Shown piece after piece: positions 1 to 5,950 of a stretch of 7,648 bases of DNA. Below the pieces are notes generated by a model. That model saw nothing but the letters and a program-made list of their open reading frames with translations, ran no database searches and was not told where the DNA came from. The position numbers and the translations under genes were made by a program. The stretch comes from Erythrobacter sp. UBA3075 (GTDB lineage Bacteria > Pseudomonadota > Alphaproteobacteria > Sphingomonadales > Sphingomonadaceae). Position 1 is the first letter of the stretch. Each line of letters starts with the position of its first letter. The stretch spans positions 472 to 8,119 of the forward strand of contig DFBR01000016.1 in NCBI GenBank assembly GCA_002367375.1, given 5' to 3'.

Positions 1-293
<293 letters not shown>

Positions 294-522
294 TTAGGCA
301 AATCCTTCGCGGTGATAGGCAGGCGTAGCCGACCTTGGCCGCTTTCAGCAACACGATAGAAGGTTGCGCTCTCCGGGTCAGCCAGATTGATTCAGCGCAA
401 AGTATAATGGTAGTGCCTTCTTCATAGATATTCGCTGACACAGGCCGTCTGGTCAGTGGTGACAATTGCCGCTGATCCTGCGGCATGCACATGGCTAGCT
501 TTATTTGGGGGCAATCGAACAT
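294..522. other. Divergent intergenic spacer between frmA and ppk2
   Basis: This 229-nt spacer must hold the promoters of both divergent genes. A perfect TATAAT lies at 403-408 on the plus strand, 114 nt before the ppk2 ATG, but no convincing -35 hexamer sits 16-18 nt upstream. The overlapping minus-strand reading TATACT (406-401) could serve frmA, with the same weakness. A 6-bp hairpin, TGCCGC/GCGGCA with a 7-nt loop, lies at 467-485 in the presumed ppk2 leader. Short ORFs here lack ribosome binding sites and look spurious. No operator is recognised. Confidence 0.4.
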
Positions 523-1617
523 ATGGCGAAACCGGGCAATTCAACGCAGTCAACCCAAGCCAACTCCAGCAAGAAAGCTACGACGGACAAGCTCGAACAG
601 GGCCTTGCCGATGAGCGCAAGGTTGCCGCTCAGGAATCCGAGCGTGAAGCGGTGACAGAAATTGCCAAGGGCAAGGATGTGAAGCGGGACAAGGGCATCG
701 AAGCGATTGTCTCTGGCGCATCGCCCGACGATGCCGCGCTGATGCGCAATTGGCTTGGCCTACCCAAACCGCCCGGAAAGCCGCGCCGCACCAGTGATGC
801 GCTGGTCGATGATTGGCGCAACGGATCTTATCCGTACAAATACAAGATGCTGCGCCGCGATTACGAGCGTGAGAAATTCATCCTTCAGACCGAGCTGCTG
901 AAGTTGCAAACCTGGGTGCGGGAGAAGCAGCAGCGCGTCGTGATCCTGTTCGAAGGGCGCGATGCAGCGGGCAAGGGCGGCGCGATCAAGCGCTTTATGG
1001 AACATCTCAATCCGCGCGGCGCGCGCGTCGTGGCGCTGGAAAAGCCCAGCGAGGTCGAGCGCGGCCAGTGGTATTTCCAGCGCTATGTCGAACATTTGCC
1101 GACCTATGGTGAAATCGTGATGTTTGATCGGAGCTGGTACAATCGTGCCGGCGTGGAGCGGGTGATGAATTTCTGCTCAGACGATGAATATGGCGAGTTT
1201 CTGCGGCAGGTGCCTGATTTTGAGCGCAATCTGGTGCGCAGCGGGATTCATCTGATCAAGTTCTGGTTTTCGGTCACCCAGCATGAGCAACGCCGCCGCT
1301 TCAAGGAGCGCGAAGTGCATCCGCTCAAGCAATGGAAGCTCTCACCAGTGGACCTTGCCTCGCTCGACAAATGGGGCGGCTATACAGAGGCGAAGGAGCG
1401 CATGTTCTTCCATACTGACACGGCGGATTCGCCGTGGACGGTGGTGAAGTCGGACGACAAGAAGCGCGCACGGCTCAATGCCATGCGCTTCGTCCTGCAT
1501 TCGCTGGCCTACACCGGCAAGGACCCTGAACGGATCGGCAAGGTGGACGATTTGCTGGTTGGCCGCGCCAATATCATCCACGAACGCGCGGAATTTAGTC
1601 CGGGCAGCGCTGGTTAA
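523..1617 (+). CDS. ppk2: Polyphosphate kinase 2, class I type, with charged N-terminal extension
   Basis: Transfers phosphate between polyphosphate and nucleoside diphosphates (family activity: mainly polyP + ADP to ATP, or the GDP equivalent); cytosolic. The 364 residues contain the P-loop fold: Walker A GRDAAGKG at 145-152 (Lys151), then the Walker B region MFDRSWYNRAG with Asp202 and Arg203, followed by an Arg/Lys-rich lid (QHEQRRRFKER) and the C-terminal block KSDDKKRARLNAMRF typical of PPK2. The catalytic domain starts near Tyr103. The first ~100 residues are extra, rich in Lys, Glu, Asp, Ser and Gln, and probably flexible. I chose ATG 523; an in-frame TTG at 505 would add six residues but has no ribosome binding site, while a GGGGG run at 507-511 precedes the ATG. 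The gene stands alone, divergent from frmA and convergent with qorB. Class I is inferred from similarity to the Sinorhizobium SMc02148 type; nucleotide preference cannot be read from sequence. Confidence 0.95.
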   Translation: MAKPGNSTQSTQANSSKKATTDKLEQGLADERKVAAQESEREAVTEIAKGKDVKRDKGIEAIVSGASPDDAALMRNWLGLPKPPGKPRRTSDALVDDWRNGSYPYKYKMLRRDYEREKFILQTELLKLQTWVREKQQRVVILFEGRDAAGKGGAIKRFMEHLNPRGARVVALEKPSEVERGQWYFQRYVEHLPTYGEIVMFDRSWYNRAGVERVMNFCSDDEYGEFLRQVPDFERNLVRSGIHLIKFWFSVTQHEQRRRFKEREVHPLKQWKLSPVDLASLDKWGGYTEAKERMFFHTDTADSPWTVVKSDDKKRARLNAMRFVLHSLAYTGKDPERIGKVDDLLVGRANIIHERAEFSPGSAG

Positions 1618-1656
1618 GGCAAACCGCCCGTTTCGTCTCGGATAGGCGAGGGCGTG

Positions 1657-2517
1657 TCAGCCGCGACTGAGCGCGTGATTGATAGTGATGGATACCGGCG
1701 TGGTGTGATCCCCAATGATCTCGTTCAGCACCTTGTCGTAATTCTCCAATGCGCCCGTGCGGGTGGCATGGGCCGCCTGTGCCAGTGTTTGCGCGAAAGA
1801 GGCAGGCATTCCGCTCGCCTCGAGCGTTGCGGCATAGTCAGCCTGCGACATTTCCTGATAGGTCACATCCTTGCCGCTCTGGCTGGCGACCTCTTGCGCA
1901 AAATCATCCATAGTCCAGCTGGCATCGCCCGCCAGTTCCAGCACTTCTCCGCCATCGGCATTGACCAGCACCTGCGCGGCGGCAATCGCATAATCTTCGC
2001 GGCTGGCAGAAGAAATGCGGCCATCGCCCTGCGCGCCCGGAATGACCCCCGCTTCGATCTGTTCCATCAGACCGGCGGTGAAATTCTCATTGTACCAGCC
2101 ATTGCGCAGCAATGTGTGGGGAATTCCGGTTTCGGCCAGCGTGGCCTCTGTCTGGCGATGACTTTCGGCAAGCTCGATGGGCGAATCTGGCGCGCCGAGG
2201 GTTGAGGTGTAGGCGATATAGCGCACACCCGCCCGCTCTGCCGCAGCGATCGCCGCGCGGTGCTGCGCCGTGCGCTTGTCGATAGCATTGCTGGATATCA
2301 GCAGCAGGCGCTCGACACCCGTCAGCGCTGCATCGAGCGAGGCGGTATCATCATAGTCAGCGCGGCGGACTTCCACGCCCTTGCTGGCAAAATCCGAAAG
2401 ATCGTTCGGATCGCGCGCCAAAGCTATGATTTCGCTCGGCTCGACCATTTCCAGCAGCTCGTTCAACACCAGCTGGCCGAGTTGGCCGCTCGCACCTGTC
2501 ACACCCAATTTCGCCAT
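1657..2517 (-). CDS. qorB: NAD(P)H:quinone oxidoreductase, QorB type (NmrA-like atypical SDR)
   Basis: Reduces quinones with NADPH, which limits redox cycling; cytosolic. The 286 residues match the length I recall for E. coli QorB and follow it closely. There is an N-terminal Rossmann loop G8-A-S-G-Q-L-G14, an Arg at 35 (ALARDP) placed to contact the NADP phosphate, the block LLLISS at 71-76, YIAYTS at 100-105, the family signature LLRNGWYNEN at 136-145, and a late LAGD..WT block near 195-202. The classical SDR YxxxK pair is absent, as expected for NmrA-like proteins. ATG 2517 was chosen because AAAGGGGGG (2530-2522) lies just upstream; a GTG at 2544 would add nine residues without gain. It lies 60 nt downstream of the aldehyde dehydrogenase gene on the same strand, so co-transcription is likely. 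Substrate range is inferred from the family. Confidence 0.92.
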   Translation of the reverse strand: MAKLGVTGASGQLGQLVLNELLEMVEPSEIIALARDPNDLSDFASKGVEVRRADYDDTASLDAALTGVERLLLISSNAIDKRTAQHRAAIAAAERAGVRYIAYTSTLGAPDSPIELAESHRQTEATLAETGIPHTLLRNGWYNENFTAGLMEQIEAGVIPGAQGDGRISSASREDYAIAAAQVLVNADGGEVLELAGDASWTMDDFAQEVASQSGKDVTYQEMSQADYAATLEASGMPASFAQTLAQAAHATRTGALENYDKVLNEIIGDHTTPVSITINHALSRG

Positions 2518-2577
2518 GATTCCCCCCTTTGAAAGAGCGAACACTACTCCTTGGCGAGACTGCTGGCCAGCTTGCGA

Positions 2578-4008
2578 TTATCCCTCGTGAATAGCTTTCA
2601 CGATCATGCAGGCCATCACGCCTTCGCGCCCGTCTTCGCTGCCATAGCCTGACCATTTGACCCCGCCGAACGGGGCATCAACGGTGGAAACGCCGCCGGT
2701 GTTGATCGCCAGCATTCCGGCCTCGACATCGGCGGCGAGGCGGCGGCGGCGCGCCGGGTCATTGGTCCAGGCATAGGCGGCGAGGCCATAGGGCAGGCGG
2801 TTGGCCTCTTCGATCATGGCGTCCTCGCCCGACATCGGGTTGATAATCGCGACCGGGCCGAAGGGTTCTTCGTTCATGATGTCGGCGTCCAGTGGCACTT
2901 CGCTCAGCACGGTAGGCTGGTGGAAGAAGCCCTGATTGCCGATCCGCTCGCCGCCGGTGAGCAATTTGCCGCCCTTGTCCTGTGCATTGGCGATCAGTTT
3001 GCTGATGTTGTCGAGCCCGCGCGCATTGGCCATCGGACCCATGTCGGTGCCCTTGTCCAGGCCATTGCCGACGCTCATTGCGGCGGCGCACTCGGTAAAT
3101 CTGTCGCGGAAACGCGCGAACGAGTTTTCCTCGATCAGGAAGCGCGTCGGGCTGATGCAGACCTGTCCGGCGTTGCGGAACTTGTTTGCCACCATCGTTT
3201 CGACAGCCTTGTCGATGTCGCAATCGTCGAACACCAGCACCGGACCGTGTCCGCCCAGCTCCATGGTGGTGATCTTGAGATCTTCCGCCGCCAGCTTGGC
3301 CAGATGTTTTCCCACCGGGGTGGAGCCAGTGAAAGTCAGCTTGCGGATAATGGGAGAGCCAAGCAGCTGCTCGCTGACCTCGCTAGGCACGCCGAACACG
3401 CATTGCACCGCGCCGCCGGGCACGCCTGCATCAAGCAGAGCCTGCACCATTGCAATACCCGAGGCGGGCGTCTCTTCGCTTGGCTTGACGATGGCCGAAC
3501 AGCCCGCCGCCAACGCGCCTCCGATCTTGCGCATCACGTTGATCGCAGGGAAATTCCAAGGTGCGAAGCCTGCGACCGGGCCGACGGGGTGATATTGCAC
3601 TTCGGCACGCGCGCCTTCCGGGCGGACCAGCGTGCGGCCGTAAATGCGCCGGCATTCCTGCGCGTAGAATTCGAGCAGATTGGCAGAATACAATGCATCG
3701 CCGCGCCCTTCTGCCAGCGGCTTGCCCTGTTCGCGCGTCAGCGCCTCGCCGATTTCACTGGCGCGCTCGCGGATCAAATTGGCCGCCTTCGTCAGGATTG
3801 CACTGCGCTTGTCGGCAGAGACCTTGCGCCATTCGTGAAAGCCGCGCTGCGCCGCTTCCAGCGCGCGGTCGAGATCGTCCGATGTGGCATGGGGCAAGGT
3901 GCCGAGCACTTCCTCGGTCGCCGGATTGATGACCTCTTCGCTGGCTCGGCCATCGCCCGAAATCTGTTCGCCATCGATCAGCAAATGAAGCATGGGGTAA
4001 TCGGTCAT
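2578..4008 (-). CDS. NAD(P)-dependent aldehyde dehydrogenase, succinate-semialdehyde-dehydrogenase-like
   Basis: Oxidises an aldehyde to its acid with NAD(P)+; the closest named group is succinate-semialdehyde dehydrogenase, which would feed the TCA cycle. The 476 residues span a full ALDH: oxyanion Asn152 in PWNFP, cofactor Lys175 in IVKPSEETP, FTGST at 226-230, general base Glu250 in MELGGH, nucleophile Cys284 in NAGQVCIS, and Glu381 in EEPFGP. The start is ATG 4008, not the upstream in-frame ATG at 4026, because AGGAGA (4018-4013) sits 4 nt before 4008 and spans the region the longer form would translate. Residue 286 is Ser where well-studied SSADHs often have a second Cys, so the exact substrate is open; related semialdehyde or aliphatic aldehyde dehydrogenases are alternatives. 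It is first in a probable operon with qorB and divergent from the small exported-protein gene. The family is certain, the substrate is not. Confidence 0.93.
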   Translation of the reverse strand: MTDYPMLHLLIDGEQISGDGRASEEVINPATEEVLGTLPHATSDDLDRALEAAQRGFHEWRKVSADKRSAILTKAANLIRERASEIGEALTREQGKPLAEGRGDALYSANLLEFYAQECRRIYGRTLVRPEGARAEVQYHPVGPVAGFAPWNFPAINVMRKIGGALAAGCSAIVKPSEETPASGIAMVQALLDAGVPGGAVQCVFGVPSEVSEQLLGSPIIRKLTFTGSTPVGKHLAKLAAEDLKITTMELGGHGPVLVFDDCDIDKAVETMVANKFRNAGQVCISPTRFLIEENSFARFRDRFTECAAAMSVGNGLDKGTDMGPMANARGLDNISKLIANAQDKGGKLLTGGERIGNQGFFHQPTVLSEVPLDADIMNEEPFGPVAIINPMSGEDAMIEEANRLPYGLAAYAWTNDPARRRRLAADVEAGMLAINTGGVSTVDAPFGGVKWSGYGSEDGREGVMACMIVKAIHEG

Positions 4009-4028
4009 GAGATCTCCTCTTGGCACCC

Positions 4029-4057
4029 CATATCCGCAAGTGTCAGACCCGTTTCAA
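4029..4057 (-). promoter_or_regulatory. Candidate promoter of the aldehyde dehydrogenase-qorB operon
   Basis: On the minus strand, TTGAAA (4057-4052, five of six matches to TTGACA) is followed after exactly 17 nt by GATATG (4034-4029, only three of six matches to TATAAT). A start site about 7 nt further on would leave a short leader containing the AGGAGA ribosome binding site. Position and spacing are right, but the -10 is poor, so this is tentative. Confidence 0.3.
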
Positions 4058-4126
4058 GCTCTTTCGCAGTCGCCCACCGCACATTTGTGAAGCCTGCGTT
4101 CACACTCGTCCGCTATCAGGAGCCAC

Positions 4127-4477
4127 ATGAAGCATTTCCTGCCCCTGCTCGCCCTGATTGCCACGCCAATTGCCGTGGCGGCACAGGACGCCGCACCGCA
4201 GCTCAGCCTGGAGCATCGCACGCTGGTGCGCTGTTCGGCAGCCATTGCCATGGTTGCGCAGGGTCAGGCCACTGCGCAGGAAGATGCGCTGCGCTATCCC
4301 GATCTGCGTGAGCGAGGCCGCGAATTCTTTGTCCGCGCAACCGCGCAGGTGATGGATGAGGCAGGGCTGGACCGCACTCAGATTGAGGCAGCGCTGGCTA
4401 CCCACGCGCAGGACATCTGGAACAACGGCACCATCGACGAAGTCATGCCATCCTGCCTCGCGCTACTTCCGGCGTAA
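4127..4477 (+). CDS. Small exported protein with two cysteines, function unknown
   Basis: I do not recognise a named family. The 116-residue product begins with a clear Sec signal peptide: Lys2, a hydrophobic stretch at about 4-16 (FLPLLALIATPIA), and an A-V-A-A cleavage region near residues 16-19. The mature protein of about 97 residues should therefore be periplasmic. It appears mostly helical and is rich in Ala, Gln, Glu and Arg. Its only two cysteines, Cys36 near the mature N-terminus and Cys110 near the C-terminus, could pair as a disulfide joining the ends. AGGAG (4118-4122) lies 4 nt before the ATG, good translational evidence. It lies 57 nt upstream of the FzlA-like gene on the same strand, so they may share a transcript. 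The periplasmic location is inferred from the signal peptide; no enzymatic motif is visible. Confidence 0.85.
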   Translation: MKHFLPLLALIATPIAVAAQDAAPQLSLEHRTLVRCSAAIAMVAQGQATAQEDALRYPDLRERGREFFVRATAQVMDEAGLDRTQIEAALATHAQDIWNNGTIDEVMPSCLALLPA

Positions 4478-4534
4478 ATACTTGTAGATACGCTGGACCG
4501 GCGCGCGCGCTTCGGGCAATAACGCAGGCCAGTC

Positions 4535-5206
4535 ATGTGGCATCTTTACCAATTCCCGCTCTGTCCGTTCAGCCGCAAGGTCCAGCTCGTCCTTGGTGAG
4601 AAGAAGATCGCCTATGAACCGGTGACGCTCTATCCATGGGATGCGGGCGAGGAATTCCGGCGGCTCAATCCGGCAGGGCGCGTGCCTGTGCTGCATGACG
4701 CGGGCAAGAAAATGACCCTGATCGACAGTCAGGCGATCTGCGAATATCTGGAAGAGACGGTTGATGATCGCCCGTTGATCCTCGGCTCTGCGAGAGGCCG
4801 GGCCGAGATTCGGCGACTGATTGCGCTGTTCGATGAAAGCTTTTTTGGCGATATCACCGCTCCGTTGCTGCACGAGAAGATGCGCAAGCGGCTGATCCTG
4901 CGGCAGTCTCCCGATAGCCGGACTTTGCGTGATGCTGTCCGCCTGCTGCACGAATATCTCGACTATATTGATTGGCTGGTGGACAATCGCCGTTGGCTGG
5001 CGGGCGCACAATTGAGCCTCGCTGACTTTTCCGCTGCCGCGCAAATCTCGGTGATCGATTATCTGGGCGACATGGATTGGTCCGACCATACCAGCGCGCA
5101 TGAATGGTACCGCGTGATGAAAAGCCGCCCGAGCTTTGGCCCGCTGCTGCGTCAGAAGATGGAAGGGCTTCCCGCCCCACGCCATTATTCAGACGTGAAT
5201 GCGTAG
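4535..5206 (+). CDS. fzlA: FzlA-like GST-fold protein, FtsZ-binding cell-division regulator
   Basis: In Caulobacter, FzlA binds FtsZ filaments, curves them and licenses constriction by activating the septal wall machinery, without acting as a glutathione transferase. The 223 residues form a GST fold: a thioredoxin-like N-domain (1-80, with FSRKVQLVL, NPAGRVPVL and DSQAICEYLEE) and a helical C-domain (WLAGAQLSLADF at 154-165, then ISVIDYLGDMDW). The C-terminal block WYRVMKSRPSF...LPAPRHYSDVNA resembles the conserved FzlA tail as I remember it. Residues 10-13 are Cys-Pro-Phe-Ser, a possible thiol site typical of GST or glutaredoxin folds. The ribosome binding site is weak (CAGG at 4525-4528). 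A GC alternation (4501-4510) lies upstream. The queG gene often found next to fzlA in alphaproteobacteria is not here. The GST fold is certain; FzlA orthology is likely. The alternative is an ordinary GST. Confidence 0.8.
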   Translation: MWHLYQFPLCPFSRKVQLVLGEKKIAYEPVTLYPWDAGEEFRRLNPAGRVPVLHDAGKKMTLIDSQAICEYLEETVDDRPLILGSARGRAEIRRLIALFDESFFGDITAPLLHEKMRKRLILRQSPDSRTLRDAVRLLHEYLDYIDWLVDNRRWLAGAQLSLADFSAAAQISVIDYLGDMDWSDHTSAHEWYRVMKSRPSFGPLLRQKMEGLPAPRHYSDVNA

Positions 5207-5297
5207 CTTGTTTCGGCACGCCCATCCGGGCGCGCTATCCTTGGTGCTGTTCGCTCCACTTCGCTGCGCGGCACCTGCGGGCGGCCCGTCGGCCTTG

Positions 5298-5318
5298 CGG
5301 TTTGCTTGCCGCAAACCG
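5298..5318 (+). other. Hairpin with two exclusive pairings downstream of fzlA
   Basis: CGGTTTG (5298-5304) and CAAACCG (5312-5318) form a perfect 7-bp stem with a 7-nt loop. The overlapping pair TTGCGG (5295-5300) and CCGCAA (5309-5314) could form instead, so the two folds exclude each other. No U-tract follows (the next bases are ATATTTGGC), so it is not a classical intrinsic terminator, although it could mark the 3' end of the fzlA transcript. Confidence 0.45.
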
Positions 5319-5322
5319 ATAT

Positions 5323-5349
5323 TTGGCACTGACATAAAGAGAATATACC
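5323..5349 (+). promoter_or_regulatory. Weak candidate promoter for msrB
   Basis: TTGGCA (5323-5328, five of six matches to TTGACA) and TATACC (5344-5349, four of six matches to TATAAT) lie in the AT-rich island of the spacer, but only 15 nt apart, shorter than the usual 16-18. Transcription from here would place the following hairpins in a leader of about 120 nt for msrB. Tentative. Confidence 0.25.
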
Positions 5350-5354
5350 AATCG

Positions 5355-5462
5355 GACGCGAAGCGACCGCAAGCGCGACTGCGCGTCGGCCGTTAGGCCG
5401 GAAGCCTAAGGGGCCGGATGGCCCCGCCCGCGCTTGAGGCTAGGCAAATGCGCGGATGCGCA
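5355..5462 (+). promoter_or_regulatory. Multi-hairpin leader directly upstream of the msrB ribosome binding site
   Basis: Consecutive inverted repeats are visible. GACGCG (5355-5360) pairs with CGCGTC (5382-5387). CGGCC (5387-5391) pairs with GGCCG (5396-5400) around GTTA. GGGGCC (5410-5415) pairs with GGCCCC (5420-5425) around GGAT, with an outer AGCCT (5403-5407)/AGGCT (5437-5441) pairing. TGCGC (5449-5453) pairs with GCGCA (5458-5462) around GGAT. The ribosome binding site AAAGGA follows five bases later. The stems are seen directly; a regulatory role in msrB translation is inference. It may instead be a generic repeat with no msrB-specific role. Confidence 0.45.
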
Positions 5463-5477
5463 AGCGAAAGGATAATT

Positions 5478-5885
5478 ATGCCGAAACTCACCCTCACCGA
5501 AGCCGAATGGCGCGAGAAGCTTTCGCCCGAGCAGTATCACGTGCTGCGCGAAGCCGGGACCGAGCGGGCATTCACCGGCAAGTATGAAAAGAACAAGGCT
5601 GATGGTCTGTACAAATGTGCCGGCTGCGGGCTGCCCGTGTTCGAAAGCGCGGCGAAGTACGACAGCGGTTCGGGCTGGCCCAGCTTTACCGCGCCCTCCG
5701 ATGGCGATGCTGTCGACATGAATCAGGATCAGACGCATGGCATGGTCCGCACCGAAGTCGTGTGCGCCCGCTGCGAGGGGCATTTGGGCCATGTTTTCCC
5801 CGATGGTCCCGGCCCAGAGGGCTTGCGCTATTGCATCAACAGCGCCTCGCTGAAATTCGAACCGGAGGATAAAGCGGGCGATTAA
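5478..5885 (+). CDS. msrB: Peptide-methionine (R)-S-oxide reductase MsrB
   Basis: Reduces methionine-R-sulfoxide in oxidised proteins back to methionine; usually cytosolic, and no signal peptide is seen here. The 135-residue product is a complete single-domain MsrB. Structural zinc is bound by Cys47 and Cys50 (CAGC) with Cys96 and Cys99 (CARC). GWPSF lies at 66-70 and [11 protein letters not shown] at 101-111. The catalytic Cys119 is in RYCINSASL. The usual recycling cysteine, Cys in KYDSGCGWPSF of E. coli MsrB, is replaced by Ser65, so regeneration must use another route. ATG 5478 was chosen because AAAGGA (5467-5472) sits 5 nt upstream. A longer in-frame ATG at 5418 would translate the hairpin spacer into an Arg-rich extension and is probably wrong. 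The gene follows a structured leader and is 105 nt upstream of the PBP gene. Confidence 0.96.
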   Translation: MPKLTLTEAEWREKLSPEQYHVLREAGTERAFTGKYEKNKADGLYKCAGCGLPVFESAAKYDSGSGWPSFTAPSDGDAVDMNQDQTHGMVRTEVVCARCEGHLGHVFPDGPGPEGLRYCINSASLKFEPEDKAGD

Positions 5886-5908
5886 GCACGCCGCCCGTTC
5901 ACCGCAGA

Positions 5909-5927
5909 TTACATTTGTCTTATGTAA
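5909..5927. promoter_or_regulatory. Inverted repeat, candidate operator upstream of the PBP gene
   Basis: TTACAT (5909-5914) and ATGTAA (5922-5927) form a perfect inverted repeat with a 7-nt spacer, in a short AT-rich patch between msrB and the PBP gene. The symmetry and AT content suit a dimeric repressor site. TACA/TGTA half-sites recall BlaI/MecI-type operators, but the spacing differs from those, and no regulator gene is in the window. No clear -35/-10 pair was found around it. Confidence 0.3.
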
Positions 5928-5950
5928 CGTGACCATTAATTGGGGTGGCA

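Larger units (their letters stand above)
5207..5477 (+). repeat. Structured intergenic sequence, candidate dispersed intergenic repeat, upstream of msrB
   Basis: This 271-nt spacer has no supported gene; ORFs across it lack ribosome binding sites and carry Arg/Pro/Ala-rich shadow translations. It contains at least four perfect short hairpins and the spaced motif TTCGCT-N4-TTCGCT at 5250-5265. The 3' half (GAAGCG/GCAAGCGCGAC/GGCCG...GGAAGCC style) resembles intergenic sequence I associate with Erythrobacteraceae genomes, often ending in the next gene's ribosome binding site. That resemblance is from memory and untested. The centre, 5320-5350, is AT-rich against the GC-rich flanks. Confidence 0.4.

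Noticed and set aside
403..408. Perfect TATAAT as the ppk2 promoter
   Set aside because: No -35 hexamer is found at 16-18 nt. TTGATT is only 10 nt upstream, too close. Kept only as a note in the spacer entry.
1618..1656. Possible bidirectional terminator between convergent ppk2 and qorB
   Set aside because: Only a 4-bp CTCG/CGAG stem (1637-1640 and 1647-1650), with a broken outer extension and no U-tract on either strand, is present. Too weak to call.
2920..4311. Long plus-strand open frame of 463 codons opposite the aldehyde dehydrogenase
   Set aside because: It is antisense to a complete, motif-intact ALDH, and runs past that gene's start into other genes. Its translation has no recognisable domain and is rich in His, Arg, Ala and Cys, as expected for a shadow frame in GC-rich DNA.
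4501..4510. Alternating GC tract upstream of fzlA as a Z-DNA or regulatory element
   Set aside because: Ten alternating bases are easily met by chance in DNA this GC-rich, and no other signal supports a role.
4463..5185. Minus-strand frame of 240 codons opposite fzlA
   Set aside because: It is the shadow of the GST-fold gene; its translation shows no domain and there is no ribosome binding site.
5199..5396. Small plus-strand ORF after fzlA that could be a tiny gene
   Set aside because: It starts inside the end of fzlA in another frame, lacks a ribosome binding site and translates palindromic spacer DNA into an Arg/Ala/Pro-rich peptide.
5418..5477. Twenty-residue N-terminal extension of MsrB from the upstream ATG
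   Set aside because: It would translate the hairpin leader. The ATG at 5478 has a proper AAAGGA and yields a normal MsrB start.
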